Notes: generated by a model not told the origin, from the sequence alone. Numbered from the stretch's first letter, positions 1 through 8,584 are shown. The stretch is 64,000 nucleotides of DNA from Planctomycetota bacterium (GCA_019456255.1 VRUG01000015.1:1-64000), one strand, 5' to 3'. Program-made: numbers and translations.

Positions 1-395
1 ATTCACTTAGGAGTATTATGGGAGCTAACTCTTTATAGCGCAAGTATTTATATGCCGTGGCGCAAAATGTTGTCTGGGCGGGGTTGTTGTTTTAAAAGGA
101 ATATCAATCAATATATACTAAAAATACTAAACGAACCCAATTTAAGAAATGAAAAAATGAACTTAAACTTATATTCAATAAAGGATTACGAACAAAAATA
201 CCTTTTCGGCGAAATGCAAAACGAACCCAACTTGTCCCCATATCCAGATTCATTTATGAATCTATGGGGGAACAAACCCATTTTACCCGACGTTTTACCC
301 AAATCTGTGCTAACTTAGGCAACTTCTTAATTCATCCTTCGCCTGCCCTGAGCGCGGTCGAAAGGTCATTGATTCCTCATTCGGGCTTCTTAATT
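1..395. other. Non-coding left edge with repeats
   Basis: No convincing gene is seen here. Short open frames exist, but they have no ribosome binding site and their products look random. The stretch contains two copies of a 12-bp motif reading AAACGAACCCAA (129-140 and 219-230) and a degenerate third copy near 270-285. Translated, these give a recurring Asn-Glu-Pro-Asn-Leu word. A hairpin lies at 236-269. From 341 to 372 the sequence becomes GC-richer, with CCTTCG and CGAAAGG ends that could pair. This looks like an intergenic repeat family rather than a gene. Confidence 0.5.
236..269. repeat. Imperfect long hairpin
   Basis: AGATTCAT (246-253) and ATGAATCT (256-263) form a perfect 8-bp stem around a TT loop. 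The outer arms CCCCAT (236-241) and ATGGGG (264-269) extend it past a 4-nt bulge. There is no T-run, so it is not a standard intrinsic terminator. It may be part of the intergenic repeat unit. Confidence 0.5.
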
Positions 396-1238
396 CTAAA
401 TTCGCTTCCCGACGAAGTCGCGGAACTGCTCTATCAACAACTTAGTATACTTGCCCGGCTTACCATCGCCAATGGTTTCACCATCAAATTTAACGACCCC
501 AATAATATCTTTCGTAGTAACAGCGGTAAAAAGTTCATCCGCACCGGCAGCTTGTTGCGGCGTAAAAGATTTTTCAACAACTTCGAGCCCAATATTTTTC
601 GCCGCTAACAAAGTATATTTCCTCGTTATAGAAGGCAGAATATTCGCGGTTAGCGGGGCGGTTTGGATTTTGCCGCCTAAGATAGCAAAAAACGCCGAAC
701 CCGCACCTTCGGTAATAAGCTCATTTTCATCAACGAGTATTGCTTCGTCACAGCCTTTTCTTGTGGCATCGAGGCGGGCAAGAACATTGGGAAGAAGATT
801 CAGCGATTTGATATCGCATCGTTTCCATCGCAGGTCCGCGTGAGTTGAAACCGCGATACCGTTTTGCTTTACAGCTGAATCATCGCCCAACTCATCAATG
901 GTGAGAAAAAAAGCAGGTTCCAGATCGGCAGGGCTGGCATGATTTCTTGGGGCCTGGCCTCTTGTTATATGGAAATAAATCTTGGCATTTGCAATATCAG
1001 CGGTTTTGAAGGCTTTTACGATTCGGCTTTTTATCTGCTCAATATTGACAGAGGTTATTTCGATTTTTTCGAGGCTCTCAGCGAATCGGCTTAGATGTTC
1101 ATCAATCGCGAAGATTTTGCCGTTATAGCTTCTAATGACCTCATAAACGCCGTCGCCGAAGTACATCGCGCGGTCATTATAGACGCCGTCAAGCTCATCG
1201 AGCGGGACGATTTTGTCATTTATCATGGCTAATTGCAT
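396..1238 (-). CDS. D-amino-acid aminotransferase-like (class IV PLP enzyme)
   Basis: This is a pyridoxal-phosphate aminotransferase of fold type IV, 280 aa, the usual length for D-alanine aminotransferase, branched-chain aminotransferase and aminodeoxychorismate lyase. The segment CDIKSLNLLPNVLA around residues 141-154 contains the Schiff-base lysine (K144) in the D-alanine aminotransferase style. The GCDEAILVDE and TEGAGSAFF stretches (about 162-184) are the PLP phosphate-binding region, with E177 placed to contact the pyridine nitrogen. The likely role is making D-alanine or D-glutamate for peptidoglycan, but substrate choice within class IV cannot be fixed by eye. It is transcribed divergently from rplU. 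Confidence 0.8.
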   Translation of the reverse strand: MQLAMINDKIVPLDELDGVYNDRAMYFGDGVYEVIRSYNGKIFAIDEHLSRFAESLEKIEITSVNIEQIKSRIVKAFKTADIANAKIYFHITRGQAPRNHASPADLEPAFFLTIDELGDDSAVKQNGIAVSTHADLRWKRCDIKSLNLLPNVLARLDATRKGCDEAILVDENELITEGAGSAFFAILGGKIQTAPLTANILPSITRKYTLLAAKNIGLEVVEKSFTPQQAAGADELFTAVTTKDIIGVVKFDGETIGDGKPGKYTKLLIEQFRDFVGKRI

Positions 1239-1302
1239 CTTAACGCGGTCTCCAAAAGCGATTCAGGGGTAATTTTAGCGTTATATGGGCTCCGGGAATA
1301 GA

Positions 1303-1319
1303 AAAATATCAGATATTTT
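1303..1319. promoter_or_regulatory. 17-bp palindrome between aminotransferase and rplU
   Basis: AAAATATC (1303-1310) and GATATTTT (1312-1319) are perfect inverted arms around one base. The site lies in the divergent intergenic region just upstream of the proposed rplU -35 element, so it could be an operator. No regulator is assigned. Confidence 0.35.
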
Positions 1320-1321
1320 GC

Positions 1322-1350
1322 TTTACAAGGGGAAAAATTATATGTAAAAT
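1322..1350 (+). promoter_or_regulatory. Probable sigma-70-type promoter of rplU
   Basis: TTTACA (1322-1327), a 17-bp spacer and TAAAAT (1345-1350) match the -35 and -10 consensus at 5 of 6 positions each. The -10 ends about 45 bp before the rplU start codon. Confidence 0.55.
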
Positions 1351-1395
1351 CCTTGATTCACTTGAATTGGAACAGTTAGCAATAGGAGTTTTGAG

Positions 1396-1725
1396 ATGTA
1401 TGCAGTGATAGAACAAGGTGGTAAGCAATATAAGGTCGCCCAGGGCGATAGTTTAAATATTGAGTTGACCGAGGTAGCAGCTGACGCGACAAGCATCGAG
1501 CTTGATAAGGTTCTGTTTGTCAGTGACGGTACGAAGGTTCAGATGGGTACGCCTTATCTGGATGGTGCCAAGGTTATAGCTTCTTTTAAGACGACGGCAG
1601 AAGACGCGGTCGTTAAAGGCAAAAAGCTTTATCCGATGCATTTCCGCAGACGTAAAGACAGCCAAAAGAGAATCGGTCATCGTCAAAAATATATTCAAAT
1701 TACGATTGATAAGATCGAGGCATAA
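1396..1725 (+). CDS. rplU: 50S ribosomal protein L21
   Basis: Large-subunit ribosomal protein L21, a 23S rRNA-binding protein, 109 aa, within the family's usual size. The opening MYAVIEQGGKQYKVAQGD is the L21 signature start, and the basic FRRRKDSQKRIGHRQ segment near residues 83-97 is the family's C-terminal rRNA-binding loop. A GGAG sequence lies 8 bp before the ATG. In most bacteria rplU is followed by rpmA (L27) and often obg. Here the next gene is convergent and no L27 is visible, so the usual operon is broken up. Confidence 0.97.
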   Translation: MYAVIEQGGKQYKVAQGDSLNIELTEVAADATSIELDKVLFVSDGTKVQMGTPYLDGAKVIASFKTTAEDAVVKGKKLYPMHFRRRKDSQKRIGHRQKYIQITIDKIEA

Positions 1726-1727
1726 AT

Positions 1728-2372
1728 TCAGGATTTGGTTTGGAATTGCTCAGTGATTTTTTGAGCGTAGTCTCTCCACGCGTCGTCGCCATTTTTCACG
1801 AAGTACTCGAAGGAGTTATCGTCTACTAATTTTTCGAGTATAGCTTTTCTATCAGCGGGGTCGGGAAATTTTTCGATAATTTGCATTCTCATGTCATTTA
1901 GTTCAATTAGAAATAGCCCATGTTCTTTTGTGAATTGCTGTTCCAGTTTTTTTCTAAGATATCCTGAGTAGGCCGGGCACTTGCCATCTGTGCCGATAGC
2001 GATTTGGAGGTCGCCGTGCTTGATGACGGCGGGCACGAAGAAATCGCAATGGGGCGGGTCGTCGACGACGTTGCACAAAATTTGCAACTCCTGACAGTCC
2101 TTATAAATTTGAGCATTTGTTTCGATGTCAGAGGTCGAAGCTATAACGAGTCTTGCACCGGGGAGATAGCTTTTTGCATATTTCGCTTCAATCAATTCGA
2201 TGTCGGTGCCTTTGCAGTAAGCTGTCATCTCGTTGCTTATTACGTCAGCGACGACAACGACTCGTGCTTTTGCATCATGGAGGACCTGCACTTTTCGCGT
2301 AGCGACTTTTCCGGCGCCTATGACGACGACGCGGGCGCCCTCGAGTTCAAGAAATATTGGGTATTTAGCCAT
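1728..2372 (-). CDS. Precorrin-2 dehydrogenase / sirohydrochlorin ferrochelatase-like
   Basis: NAD-dependent precorrin-2 oxidase (siroheme synthase N-terminal type), which converts precorrin-2 to sirohydrochlorin in siroheme or cobalamin synthesis. The Rossmann motif VVVIGAGKVATRKV lies near the N-terminus. It is followed by the CNVVDDPPHCDFFVPAVI stretch and a TDGKCPAYSGYLRKKLE segment, both typical of CysG-N/Met8 proteins. An upstream in-frame TTG would add 11 residues, but the ATG at 2372 (MAKYPIFLELEG) matches the family's start. No uroporphyrinogen methyltransferase domain is attached and no other tetrapyrrole gene is nearby. It is convergent with rplU, with 2 bp between stop codons. Confidence 0.85.
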   Translation of the reverse strand: MAKYPIFLELEGARVVVIGAGKVATRKVQVLHDAKARVVVVADVISNEMTAYCKGTDIELIEAKYAKSYLPGARLVIASTSDIETNAQIYKDCQELQILCNVVDDPPHCDFFVPAVIKHGDLQIAIGTDGKCPAYSGYLRKKLEQQFTKEHGLFLIELNDMRMQIIEKFPDPADRKAILEKLVDDNSFEYFVKNGDDAWRDYAQKITEQFQTKS

Positions 2373-2437
2373 AGAGATAATTATACAGATGGGCGATAAT
2401 GACACCAGTAATAATTAGTGAATTGGTGGGTAAATTT

Positions 2438-2452
2438 GAATCTTTTAGATTC
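2438..2452. repeat. Small perfect hairpin upstream of the fumarase gene
   Basis: GAATCT (2438-2443) and AGATTC (2447-2452) pair around TTT in the divergent gap between the precorrin-2 dehydrogenase and fumarase beta genes. It could be an operator half-site pair. Function is unknown. Confidence 0.3.
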
Positions 2453-2506
2453 GCAAAAGGGGTTGATTTGTAGTAAACTGTCGGTTTTACGGGTGTGGTA
2501 TAAAGT

Positions 2507-3043
2507 ATGAGTAAGGTAAAGCAATTAAAATCTGTGTTGTCGGAGTCGGAGGTTCGGTCGCTTAAGGTTGGCGATGTGGTCGCTGTTAGCGGGGTGGTGT
2601 ATACTGGGCGTGATATGGCTCATAAGCGGCTTTGCGCGGCGATAGATGGGAAAGAGGCTTTGCCATTTGAGCTTGAGGGGGCAGTGATATATTTTGTTGG
2701 TCCGAGTCCTGCGAGGCCCGGGAAAGTGATTGGAGCGGCGGGCCCGACGACATCATCTCGGATGGATGCTTTTAGTCCGAAGTTAGTGGCGTGCGGTCTG
2801 CGTGCGATGATAGGTAAGGGGTATCGCGGCGATGAGGTTCGAGAGGCATTAAAAAAATTCGGAGCGGTGCATCTGTCTACAATTGGCGGGGCAGGTGCGT
2901 TGCTTAGTAAGCATATTGTGTCAGCTGAGGTAATTGCATATGAGGATTTAGGTACCGAAGCGATAAGAAAACTTGAGTTTGTTGATTTTCCCGCGGTGGT
3001 GGCATACGATTCTCACGGCGGGAGCATTTATGGGGAGAAATAA
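2507..3043 (+). CDS. Class I fumarate hydratase beta (C-terminal) subunit
   Basis: Fe-S hydro-lyase C-terminal/beta subunit (FumA C-terminal, tartrate dehydratase beta type), 178 aa. The GVVYTGRDMAHKRL motif near residues 30-43, the VGPSPARPGKVIGAAGPTTSSRMD stretch and the TIGGAGALLSKHI segment are diagnostic. The two-subunit enzyme needs an alpha subunit that carries the 4Fe-4S cluster. None is adjacent and none is seen elsewhere in the window, so it must be encoded at a distance. Reaction: reversible hydration of fumarate to malate, or of a related dicarboxylate. The next gene starts 3 bp after its stop. Confidence 0.88.
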   Translation: MSKVKQLKSVLSESEVRSLKVGDVVAVSGVVYTGRDMAHKRLCAAIDGKEALPFELEGAVIYFVGPSPARPGKVIGAAGPTTSSRMDAFSPKLVACGLRAMIGKGYRGDEVREALKKFGAVHLSTIGGAGALLSKHIVSAEVIAYEDLGTEAIRKLEFVDFPAVVAYDSHGGSIYGEK

Positions 3044-3045
3044 GA

Positions 3046-4110
3046 TTGAAAGTTGCATTATTAGGTCTGCTACAGTCAGGTAAGAGTACGATATTTTCGG
3101 CGATCAGTGGTAAGGGTGTCGGGACGATTGGTTCGACAGCAATTGAAGAGGCGATGGTTAGTGTTCCGGATGAGCGGATTGAATGGCTGACAGAATATTA
3201 CAAGCCTAAAAAGACGGTTCATGCGACGATTGATAGCCTGGACTTGCCGGGTTTTAATTTTGCTGATGAGCATACACGGGCGGCGGCGAGGCGATTGATA
3301 AATAAGATACGCACAGTTGATTTGCTTGTATTGGTGGTGCGTGGTTTTGAGGATTCATCGGTACCTGCTTATCGTAACAGTGTTGACGCGGCGAGGGATT
3401 TGGCTGAGCTGCAAACGGAATTGCTTCTTTCTGATCTGGAGCTTGTGACAACTCGCATCGAGAGATTGGAAAAGCAGATGAAAAAACCAACGAAGACTCA
3501 ATCTCAGGATAAGGCGGAGTTGGCATTGCAGCAAAAATTGCAGGAGGCGATAGAGTCTGAGAAGCCAATACGATCTGCTATCGAGACGGACGCTGAGCTT
3601 GAGTTGATAAAGAGTCTTGGGTTTTTGACCATGAAGCCGATGGTAATCGCAGTGAATGTTGGCGAGGACGATTTGGATAAGAAGTTTGAGTTTGCTACAG
3701 CGGGTAATTCGGAAGTGATAACGATGTGCGCGAAACTCGAACAGGAGTTGTCTCAGCTTGAAGCCGACAGCCGGGACGAGTTTATGGCAGATTTGGGTAT
3801 TACCGAATTGGCGGTGAGTAAGTTTGTGAATAGTTGTTATTCGTCGCTTGGTTTGATAAGTTTTTTGACGGTGGGGTCGGATGAGGTTCGAGCGTGGCCT
3901 ATAAAGCAGGGGACAATCGCTCATGAGGCAGCGGGCAAGGTTCATTCTGATATACAGAGGGGTTTTATTCGGGCTGAGACGTTTGCTTATGAGGATTTGA
4001 AGGAGTTGGGGGATGAAAAGGCAATCAAGGCGGCGGGTAAGATTCGGCTTGAGGGTAAGGAATATGTGGTCAGGGATGGGGACATTATCAATTACAGGTT
4101 CAATGTTTAG
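3046..4110 (+). CDS. YchF/OLA1-like ATPase with TGS domain
   Basis: P-loop protein of the Obg/YchF family, 354 aa. It starts at a TTG with GGGGAG 8 bp upstream. The P-loop is GLLQSGKST (residues 7-15). DLPG follows as switch II near residue 67. NVGE near 204 fits the NxxE motif that gives YchF ATP rather than GTP preference. A coiled-coil segment lies at about 120-180. The C-terminal TGS domain is clear (FLTVGSDEVRAW, AAGKVHSDIQRGFIRAE). The P-loop differs from the classic YchF sequence containing PNVGKST, so it may be a lineage-specific paralogue. It is probably cotranscribed with the fumarase beta gene and acts at the ribosome by family knowledge. Confidence 0.82.
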   Translation: MKVALLGLLQSGKSTIFSAISGKGVGTIGSTAIEEAMVSVPDERIEWLTEYYKPKKTVHATIDSLDLPGFNFADEHTRAAARRLINKIRTVDLLVLVVRGFEDSSVPAYRNSVDAARDLAELQTELLLSDLELVTTRIERLEKQMKKPTKTQSQDKAELALQQKLQEAIESEKPIRSAIETDAELELIKSLGFLTMKPMVIAVNVGEDDLDKKFEFATAGNSEVITMCAKLEQELSQLEADSRDEFMADLGITELAVSKFVNSCYSSLGLISFLTVGSDEVRAWPIKQGTIAHEAAGKVHSDIQRGFIRAETFAYEDLKELGDEKAIKAAGKIRLEGKEYVVRDGDIINYRFNV

Positions 4111-4137
4111 TAAGCAGCATTAATAGAATTTCAAAAT

Positions 4138-5376
4138 ATGATAAAAGCAAGTATTATCAGCATCGGCAATGAACTTCTCAGTGGCCAAACCCTCGATAGT
4201 AATCGTGCGTATTTAAGTAAGAAACTGCTTGGTATCGGGGTGCTGGTTGTGAGCGGTTATACGGTGAGTGACAATGTTGATTCAATTTCACGTTCGCTGC
4301 ATCAGAGTAGCGAGGACGCGGATATTATTTTGGTAACTGGCGGCCTGGGGCCTACGGATGATGATGTGACGCGAGGTGGTTTGGCGCAATATCTTGGAGT
4401 TGAGCTTGAGTTGCGTGAGGATTTGCTTGAGAAGATAGCGAGTTATTTTTCTGGCCGTAACCGGGAGATGTCTGAGACGAATAAGGTTCAGGCGTATTTG
4501 CCAGCGGGAACGGATGCATTGTCGAATGAGCTCGGAACGGCACCTGGGATAGCGGTAAAGGCAGGTGGTAAAAGCATTTATGCTATGCCGGGAGTTCCAT
4601 CAGAGATGAAAGCAATGTTCGAGGACTCGGTGTTAGGCGTACTGGAAGCATTGACATCGGGTCAGGCGGTAGTTGTTAAGAAGCTGAAATGCTTTGGCAC
4701 GGGTGAATCAAAAATAGCAGAGATGCTCGGCGATTTGATGGAGCGTGGGCGGAACCCGTTAGTAAATTGTACGGTTAATAAAGGTGTGATTACGCTGCAC
4801 ATAATATCAACAGCAAGTGATAAAGTTGAAGCTGAGCGAATAGGCGCTGAAGTTGAAACGGAACTTAGGGGAAGATTGGGTGAGTTGATATACGGGAGTG
4901 GTGAGCAGAGTTTGGCAGAGGTAGTAGGTAAGCAATTAGCAGCGCGCGGAAAAACAATAGCATTAGCAGAGTCATGCACGGGTGGATTGGTTGCGAAGTT
5001 GTTAACGGATGTGAGCGGTTCGAGTGAATATTTCAGGTATGGGTGGGTGACATACAGCAACGAAGCAAAAACAAAAGAACTTGATGTCAGCGCGGAATTG
5101 ATAGAGAAAGAGGGTGCAGTTAGCGAAGAAGTGTCGAAATCGATGGCGCTGGGGGCAAAAAAAATAAGCGGTGCAGACTATGCCATTGGTATAACCGGAA
5201 TAGCAGGTCCTGGCGGCGGGGGCAAAGAAAAACCAGTTGGATTGGTGCATATTAGTGTGGCTGCCGATAATAACATTGAGAGCAGTTGCTTTACATTCAG
5301 TCATGATAGAAATTTCATTCGTTATTTGACGGCTCAGACCTCGCTCAATATGGTGCGGTTAGCGTTGTCGAGATAA
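4138..5376 (+). CDS. cinA: CinA: nicotinamide-nucleotide amidohydrolase / competence-damage protein
   Basis: Two-domain CinA protein, 412 aa, full length. The N-terminal molybdopterin-binding-like domain opens with IISIGNELLSGQTLDSN and contains VTGGLGPTDDD (about residues 64-74) and the AMPGVPSEM loop. The C-terminal amidohydrolase domain carries LAESCTGGLVAKLLT, GWVTYSNEAKTKEL and GITGIAGPGGG. The family deamidates nicotinamide mononucleotide in pyridine-nucleotide recycling and often has ADP-ribose pyrophosphatase activity. No clear Shine-Dalgarno precedes the ATG. It lies 27 bp after the YchF-like gene, so cotranscription is plausible. Confidence 0.95.
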   Translation: MIKASIISIGNELLSGQTLDSNRAYLSKKLLGIGVLVVSGYTVSDNVDSISRSLHQSSEDADIILVTGGLGPTDDDVTRGGLAQYLGVELELREDLLEKIASYFSGRNREMSETNKVQAYLPAGTDALSNELGTAPGIAVKAGGKSIYAMPGVPSEMKAMFEDSVLGVLEALTSGQAVVVKKLKCFGTGESKIAEMLGDLMERGRNPLVNCTVNKGVITLHIISTASDKVEAERIGAEVETELRGRLGELIYGSGEQSLAEVVGKQLAARGKTIALAESCTGGLVAKLLTDVSGSSEYFRYGWVTYSNEAKTKELDVSAELIEKEGAVSEEVSKSMALGAKKISGADYAIGITGIAGPGGGGKEKPVGLVHISVAADNNIESSCFTFSHDRNFIRYLTAQTSLNMVRLALSR

Positions 5377-5391
5377 CGTTTTTTTGCCTGA

Positions 5392-5420
5392 TTGACTATT
5401 ATTTTCGATAATGCTATAAT
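5392..5420 (+). promoter_or_regulatory. Strong extended -10 promoter of the secretion/pilus locus
   Basis: TTGACT (5392-5397), a 17-bp spacer and TATAAT (5415-5420), with TGC directly before the -10 giving an extended -10. This is the best housekeeping promoter match in the window. It sits 38 bp before the first GspE/PilB gene and marks the likely start of the operon. Confidence 0.75.
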
Positions 5421-5457
5421 GCAGTTTACGTGAATTACCAAAATTAAGGTGTTTTAG

Positions 5458-7200
5458 TTGAATATGGCAAAGAATCGCAAACATTTAGGTGAGATCCTGT
5501 ACAAGGCCAAGTTGGTTAAGAAAGAGGATATCCTTAGTGCTATCAAGGAATCCAAGGCCAAGAATAAACGTACAGGTGAGGTTCTGATCGAGCGGAAGCT
5601 GATAGATGAGAAGACGCTTACGAAAGTGATAGCCAAGCAATTCGGTTTGAAATATGTAAACTTAGATAAAGTTAAGATACCGGAAGATTCGCGAAAACTG
5701 ATCCCCGAAGATTTAATGCGCAAGCATGTAATTTATCCTCTTGGTATGAGTAACTCAACGTTGAAACTTGCGATAAGCGATCCGATGGACCTTGAGATGA
5801 TGGACACACTTCGTTTTCGGTTGAATGTAGATTTGGATTGTTATCTGGCTCGTACAGAGCAAATAAAGAGTAAGATCGAGGATTCATTTGAGACGGCAGT
5901 AGCAGAAGATGATGACGAACTGAAACATAGTATCGACGCAACCGCAGCGGAGTTGGCCGAAGCCGGTCACGAGTTGCAGGCGGCGGCTCTTGAGGCTCAA
6001 GCGGCAGACGTTGATGATGACGGCCCTATCGTTCGTTTGGTAAATCTTATTATTGATAACGCCTATTACATGCGTGCAAGTGACATTCATATTGAACCGA
6101 TGGGTGACCGTGTTCGGATAAGGTATCGTGTTGACGGTGTTTGTCTTGAGAAAGATAATATTCCTAAGAACATGCAGGCCTCTATGTTGGCTCGTTTAAA
6201 GATTTTAGCAGGTATGGATATTGCGGAACGTCGGTTGCCTCAGGACGGTAGAATTAAGCGTAATATTGGCGGTCAGGATATAGATTTTCGAGTATCAGCG
6301 TTGCCCGGTTACCATGGTGAAAGCGTGGTATTGCGTATCCTTCGTCCCGACGCGGTTAATATTGGAATTCAATCGTTGGGTTTTGAGCAGGATGACTATG
6401 AGCGTTTTCTAAGCATAATCAGCCGACCTAACGGTATTTTTCTTGTAACGGGCCCGACTGGTAGCGGTAAGACAACAACTCTTTACGCGGCGTTGCAGGA
6501 GCTTAATAATCCAGATAAAAAAATAATAACGGCAGAGGACCCTGTTGAGTATAACTTTGCTGGTATGAATCAGTGCCAGATTCGTGAAGAAATCAATTTG
6601 ACATTCGACATTATTCTCCGTGCTATGCTTCGTCAGGCTCCTAATATCATATTGATTGGTGAGATTCGAGATGGCGAGGTAGCCGATATCGCGATTCAGG
6701 CAGCCCTTACGGGTCATCTGGTGTTCAGTACTTTGCATACGAATGACGCGATTAGTGCTATAACTCGTCTTATTGATATGAATGTAAAGCCTTTCCTTGT
6801 TGCCAGTTCAATTCAGGCTATAATGGCTCAGAGGCTTGTGCGTGTAATCTGCGATAAATGCAAAGAGGTCGATAATGACCCTGACCCTTACTATTTAAAA
6901 ATACTGGGTATTACCGAAGATGACCTTAAGACTCATACACTCTACAAGGGTGCGGGCTGCACAAATTGTCAGGGTACAGGATTTAAGGGTCGTCAAGCAG
7001 TTTTTGAGATGGTAGAAATGACGAGTGAAATCCGTGAGATGGCATTTGTCAAGGCTCCCACCAATGAGATAAGAAAGGTGGCAATTGCAGGCGGGATGAA
7101 AACACTTATGGACGATGGTAAAATTAAGATTTACCGCGGCGTAACAACCCCAGAGGAAATTGCTAAGATATCTCAGATAGAAGGCCTTGTGGAAGAGTAA
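5458..7200 (+). CDS. GspE/PilB-type secretion/pilus assembly ATPase (first copy)
   Basis: Hexameric traffic ATPase that powers pseudopilus or pilus assembly at the inner membrane, 580 aa. An N-terminal MshEN-like domain (about residues 1-65, HLGEILYKAKLV) precedes the core. The core has Walker A GPTGSGKTTT at about residue 332, an Asp box, IILIGEIRD (Walker B) and ALTGHLVFSTLHTND. The zinc tetracysteine of GspE/PilB is C465-x2-C468 and C501-x2-C504. AAGGTG lies 6 bp before a TTG at 5458 and 12 bp before an ATG at 5464, so either start is possible. pilT follows after 26 bp. Confidence 0.9.
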   Translation: MNMAKNRKHLGEILYKAKLVKKEDILSAIKESKAKNKRTGEVLIERKLIDEKTLTKVIAKQFGLKYVNLDKVKIPEDSRKLIPEDLMRKHVIYPLGMSNSTLKLAISDPMDLEMMDTLRFRLNVDLDCYLARTEQIKSKIEDSFETAVAEDDDELKHSIDATAAELAEAGHELQAAALEAQAADVDDDGPIVRLVNLIIDNAYYMRASDIHIEPMGDRVRIRYRVDGVCLEKDNIPKNMQASMLARLKILAGMDIAERRLPQDGRIKRNIGGQDIDFRVSALPGYHGESVVLRILRPDAVNIGIQSLGFEQDDYERFLSIISRPNGIFLVTGPTGSGKTTTLYAALQELNNPDKKIITAEDPVEYNFAGMNQCQIREEINLTFDIILRAMLRQAPNIILIGEIRDGEVADIAIQAALTGHLVFSTLHTNDAISAITRLIDMNVKPFLVASSIQAIMAQRLVRVICDKCKEVDNDPDPYYLKILGITEDDLKTHTLYKGAGCTNCQGTGFKGRQAVFEMVEMTSEIREMAFVKAPTNEIRKVAIAGGMKTLMDDGKIKIYRGVTTPEEIAKISQIEGLVEE

Positions 7201-7226
7201 GTTATTAATTTAATAAGGATTTAGCT

Positions 7227-8372
7227 ATGGCAACAGTAAATATGGACCGTTTGTTGCAGGCATGTGTGACGCAAGGAGCGTCTGATATCCATTTGACAGT
7301 TGGGCGACCGCCGGTGTTTAGAATACATGGGGGGCTAAGGTCCTTAGACACCAAGGTTCTTGGACCTGAAGATACAGTAGCGTTGATGAAAAGTATAACT
7401 CCCGAGCGTAACCAGCAGGAACTTCAGGAAGAGGGCGGTACAGACTTTGGTTTTGCGTTCGGCGATGCTGCCCGCTTTCGTGTTGCGGTTTTCAAACAGA
7501 AATCTAATGTAACGTTAGTTTTGCGTTTGATACCGACGAATATAATGGGTCTTGATGAGATAGGTTTGCCGAAGATTTGTGCAGCACTTTGCCGTCGTCC
7601 TCGCGGTATGTTCTTAGTGACAGGCCCGACAGGTAGTGGTAAAACGACGACATTGGCAGCGATGGTAAACTATATCAATGAAAATCTCGACCGTCACATA
7701 GTAACGATTGAAGAGCCTATCGAATATTATCATAACCATAAAAAGAGTATAATTAATCAGCGTGAAGTTGGTATTGATGTGCCGAGTTTTTCTGAAGCCT
7801 TGCGGCGTGTATTGCGTCAGGACCCTGATGTAATTCTTGTTGGTGAGCTTCGTGACTTAGAGACTATTGAGTCAGCGATACGAGCAGCGGAGACTGGCCA
7901 TTTAGTTTTTAGTACGCTCCATACGACCAGTGCCTCTGGTACAATAACCAGAATTATTGATGTGTTTCCTCCTAACCAGCAGGAGCAAATTCGTACGCAG
8001 TTGAGCACAAATTTAATAGCGGTTCTTGCTCAGGCACTTTGTCCCTTGGCGAAGAAAAAGGGTAGGGTTGCGGCCTTTGAATTTATGGTTGTTACGCCTG
8101 CGATATCGAATCTTATTCGTGAGAATAAGGCATATCGAATTGACTCAAGTATTCAAACGGGGAAAAATCTTGGAATGCAGTTGCTTGATGAGCATTTGTG
8201 GAAATTGTATGATGCAGGTACGATTACCCAGGAGGAATTGATGGATAAGGCCCGTAACCCTGGTACGATACATGATAAGATACTTGCCAAAGTCAAGGGT
8301 ATCAAAGGTAAGGGCGCCAAAAAGAGAGCTGCCAAAGAGATCGATGATATGGGCCCGATATTACGCACGTAG
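7227..8372 (+). CDS. pilT: PilT-type retraction ATPase
   Basis: Twitching-motility ATPase of the PilT family, 381 aa, which depolymerises type IV pili. Walker A GPTGSGKTTTLAAM begins near residue 133. The VILVGELRD Walker B, AAETGHLVFSTLHTTSA and IDVFPPNQQEQIR are PilT hallmarks. The GspE zinc tetracysteine is absent, as expected. The C-terminus is a Lys-rich tail (about residues 350-381) not needed for the fold. AAGGA precedes the ATG. Its presence argues that this locus makes a retractable pilus rather than only a secretion pseudopilus. Confidence 0.9.
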   Translation: MATVNMDRLLQACVTQGASDIHLTVGRPPVFRIHGGLRSLDTKVLGPEDTVALMKSITPERNQQELQEEGGTDFGFAFGDAARFRVAVFKQKSNVTLVLRLIPTNIMGLDEIGLPKICAALCRRPRGMFLVTGPTGSGKTTTLAAMVNYINENLDRHIVTIEEPIEYYHNHKKSIINQREVGIDVPSFSEALRRVLRQDPDVILVGELRDLETIESAIRAAETGHLVFSTLHTTSASGTITRIIDVFPPNQQEQIRTQLSTNLIAVLAQALCPLAKKKGRVAAFEFMVVTPAISNLIRENKAYRIDSSIQTGKNLGMQLLDEHLWKLYDAGTITQEELMDKARNPGTIHDKILAKVKGIKGKGAKKRAAKEIDDMGPILRT

Positions 8373-8584
8373 TTTGCCTGTATTAAGAGAAAATTTGGTT
8401 GTAGCAGAAGATATCTTTTTGTGAGATTGTGTTTTATTTTTTTTATTTTCCTAAAAAAAAGCATGTTAAGATAGCTAAGTGATTTTCATTATTTTTATCA
8501 AAATGGGGGTTTAACCAGAATTAAGCATATATTTTTCGATTGCGATGTCAGTCTCAATAACCAAGTGTCCTTTTCGTAATTTGT

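Noticed and set aside
52-608. Two plus-strand open frames at the left edge (52-318 and 264-608)
   Set aside because: No ribosome binding site, low-complexity or repeat-derived products, and the second overlaps the clear aminotransferase gene on the other strand.
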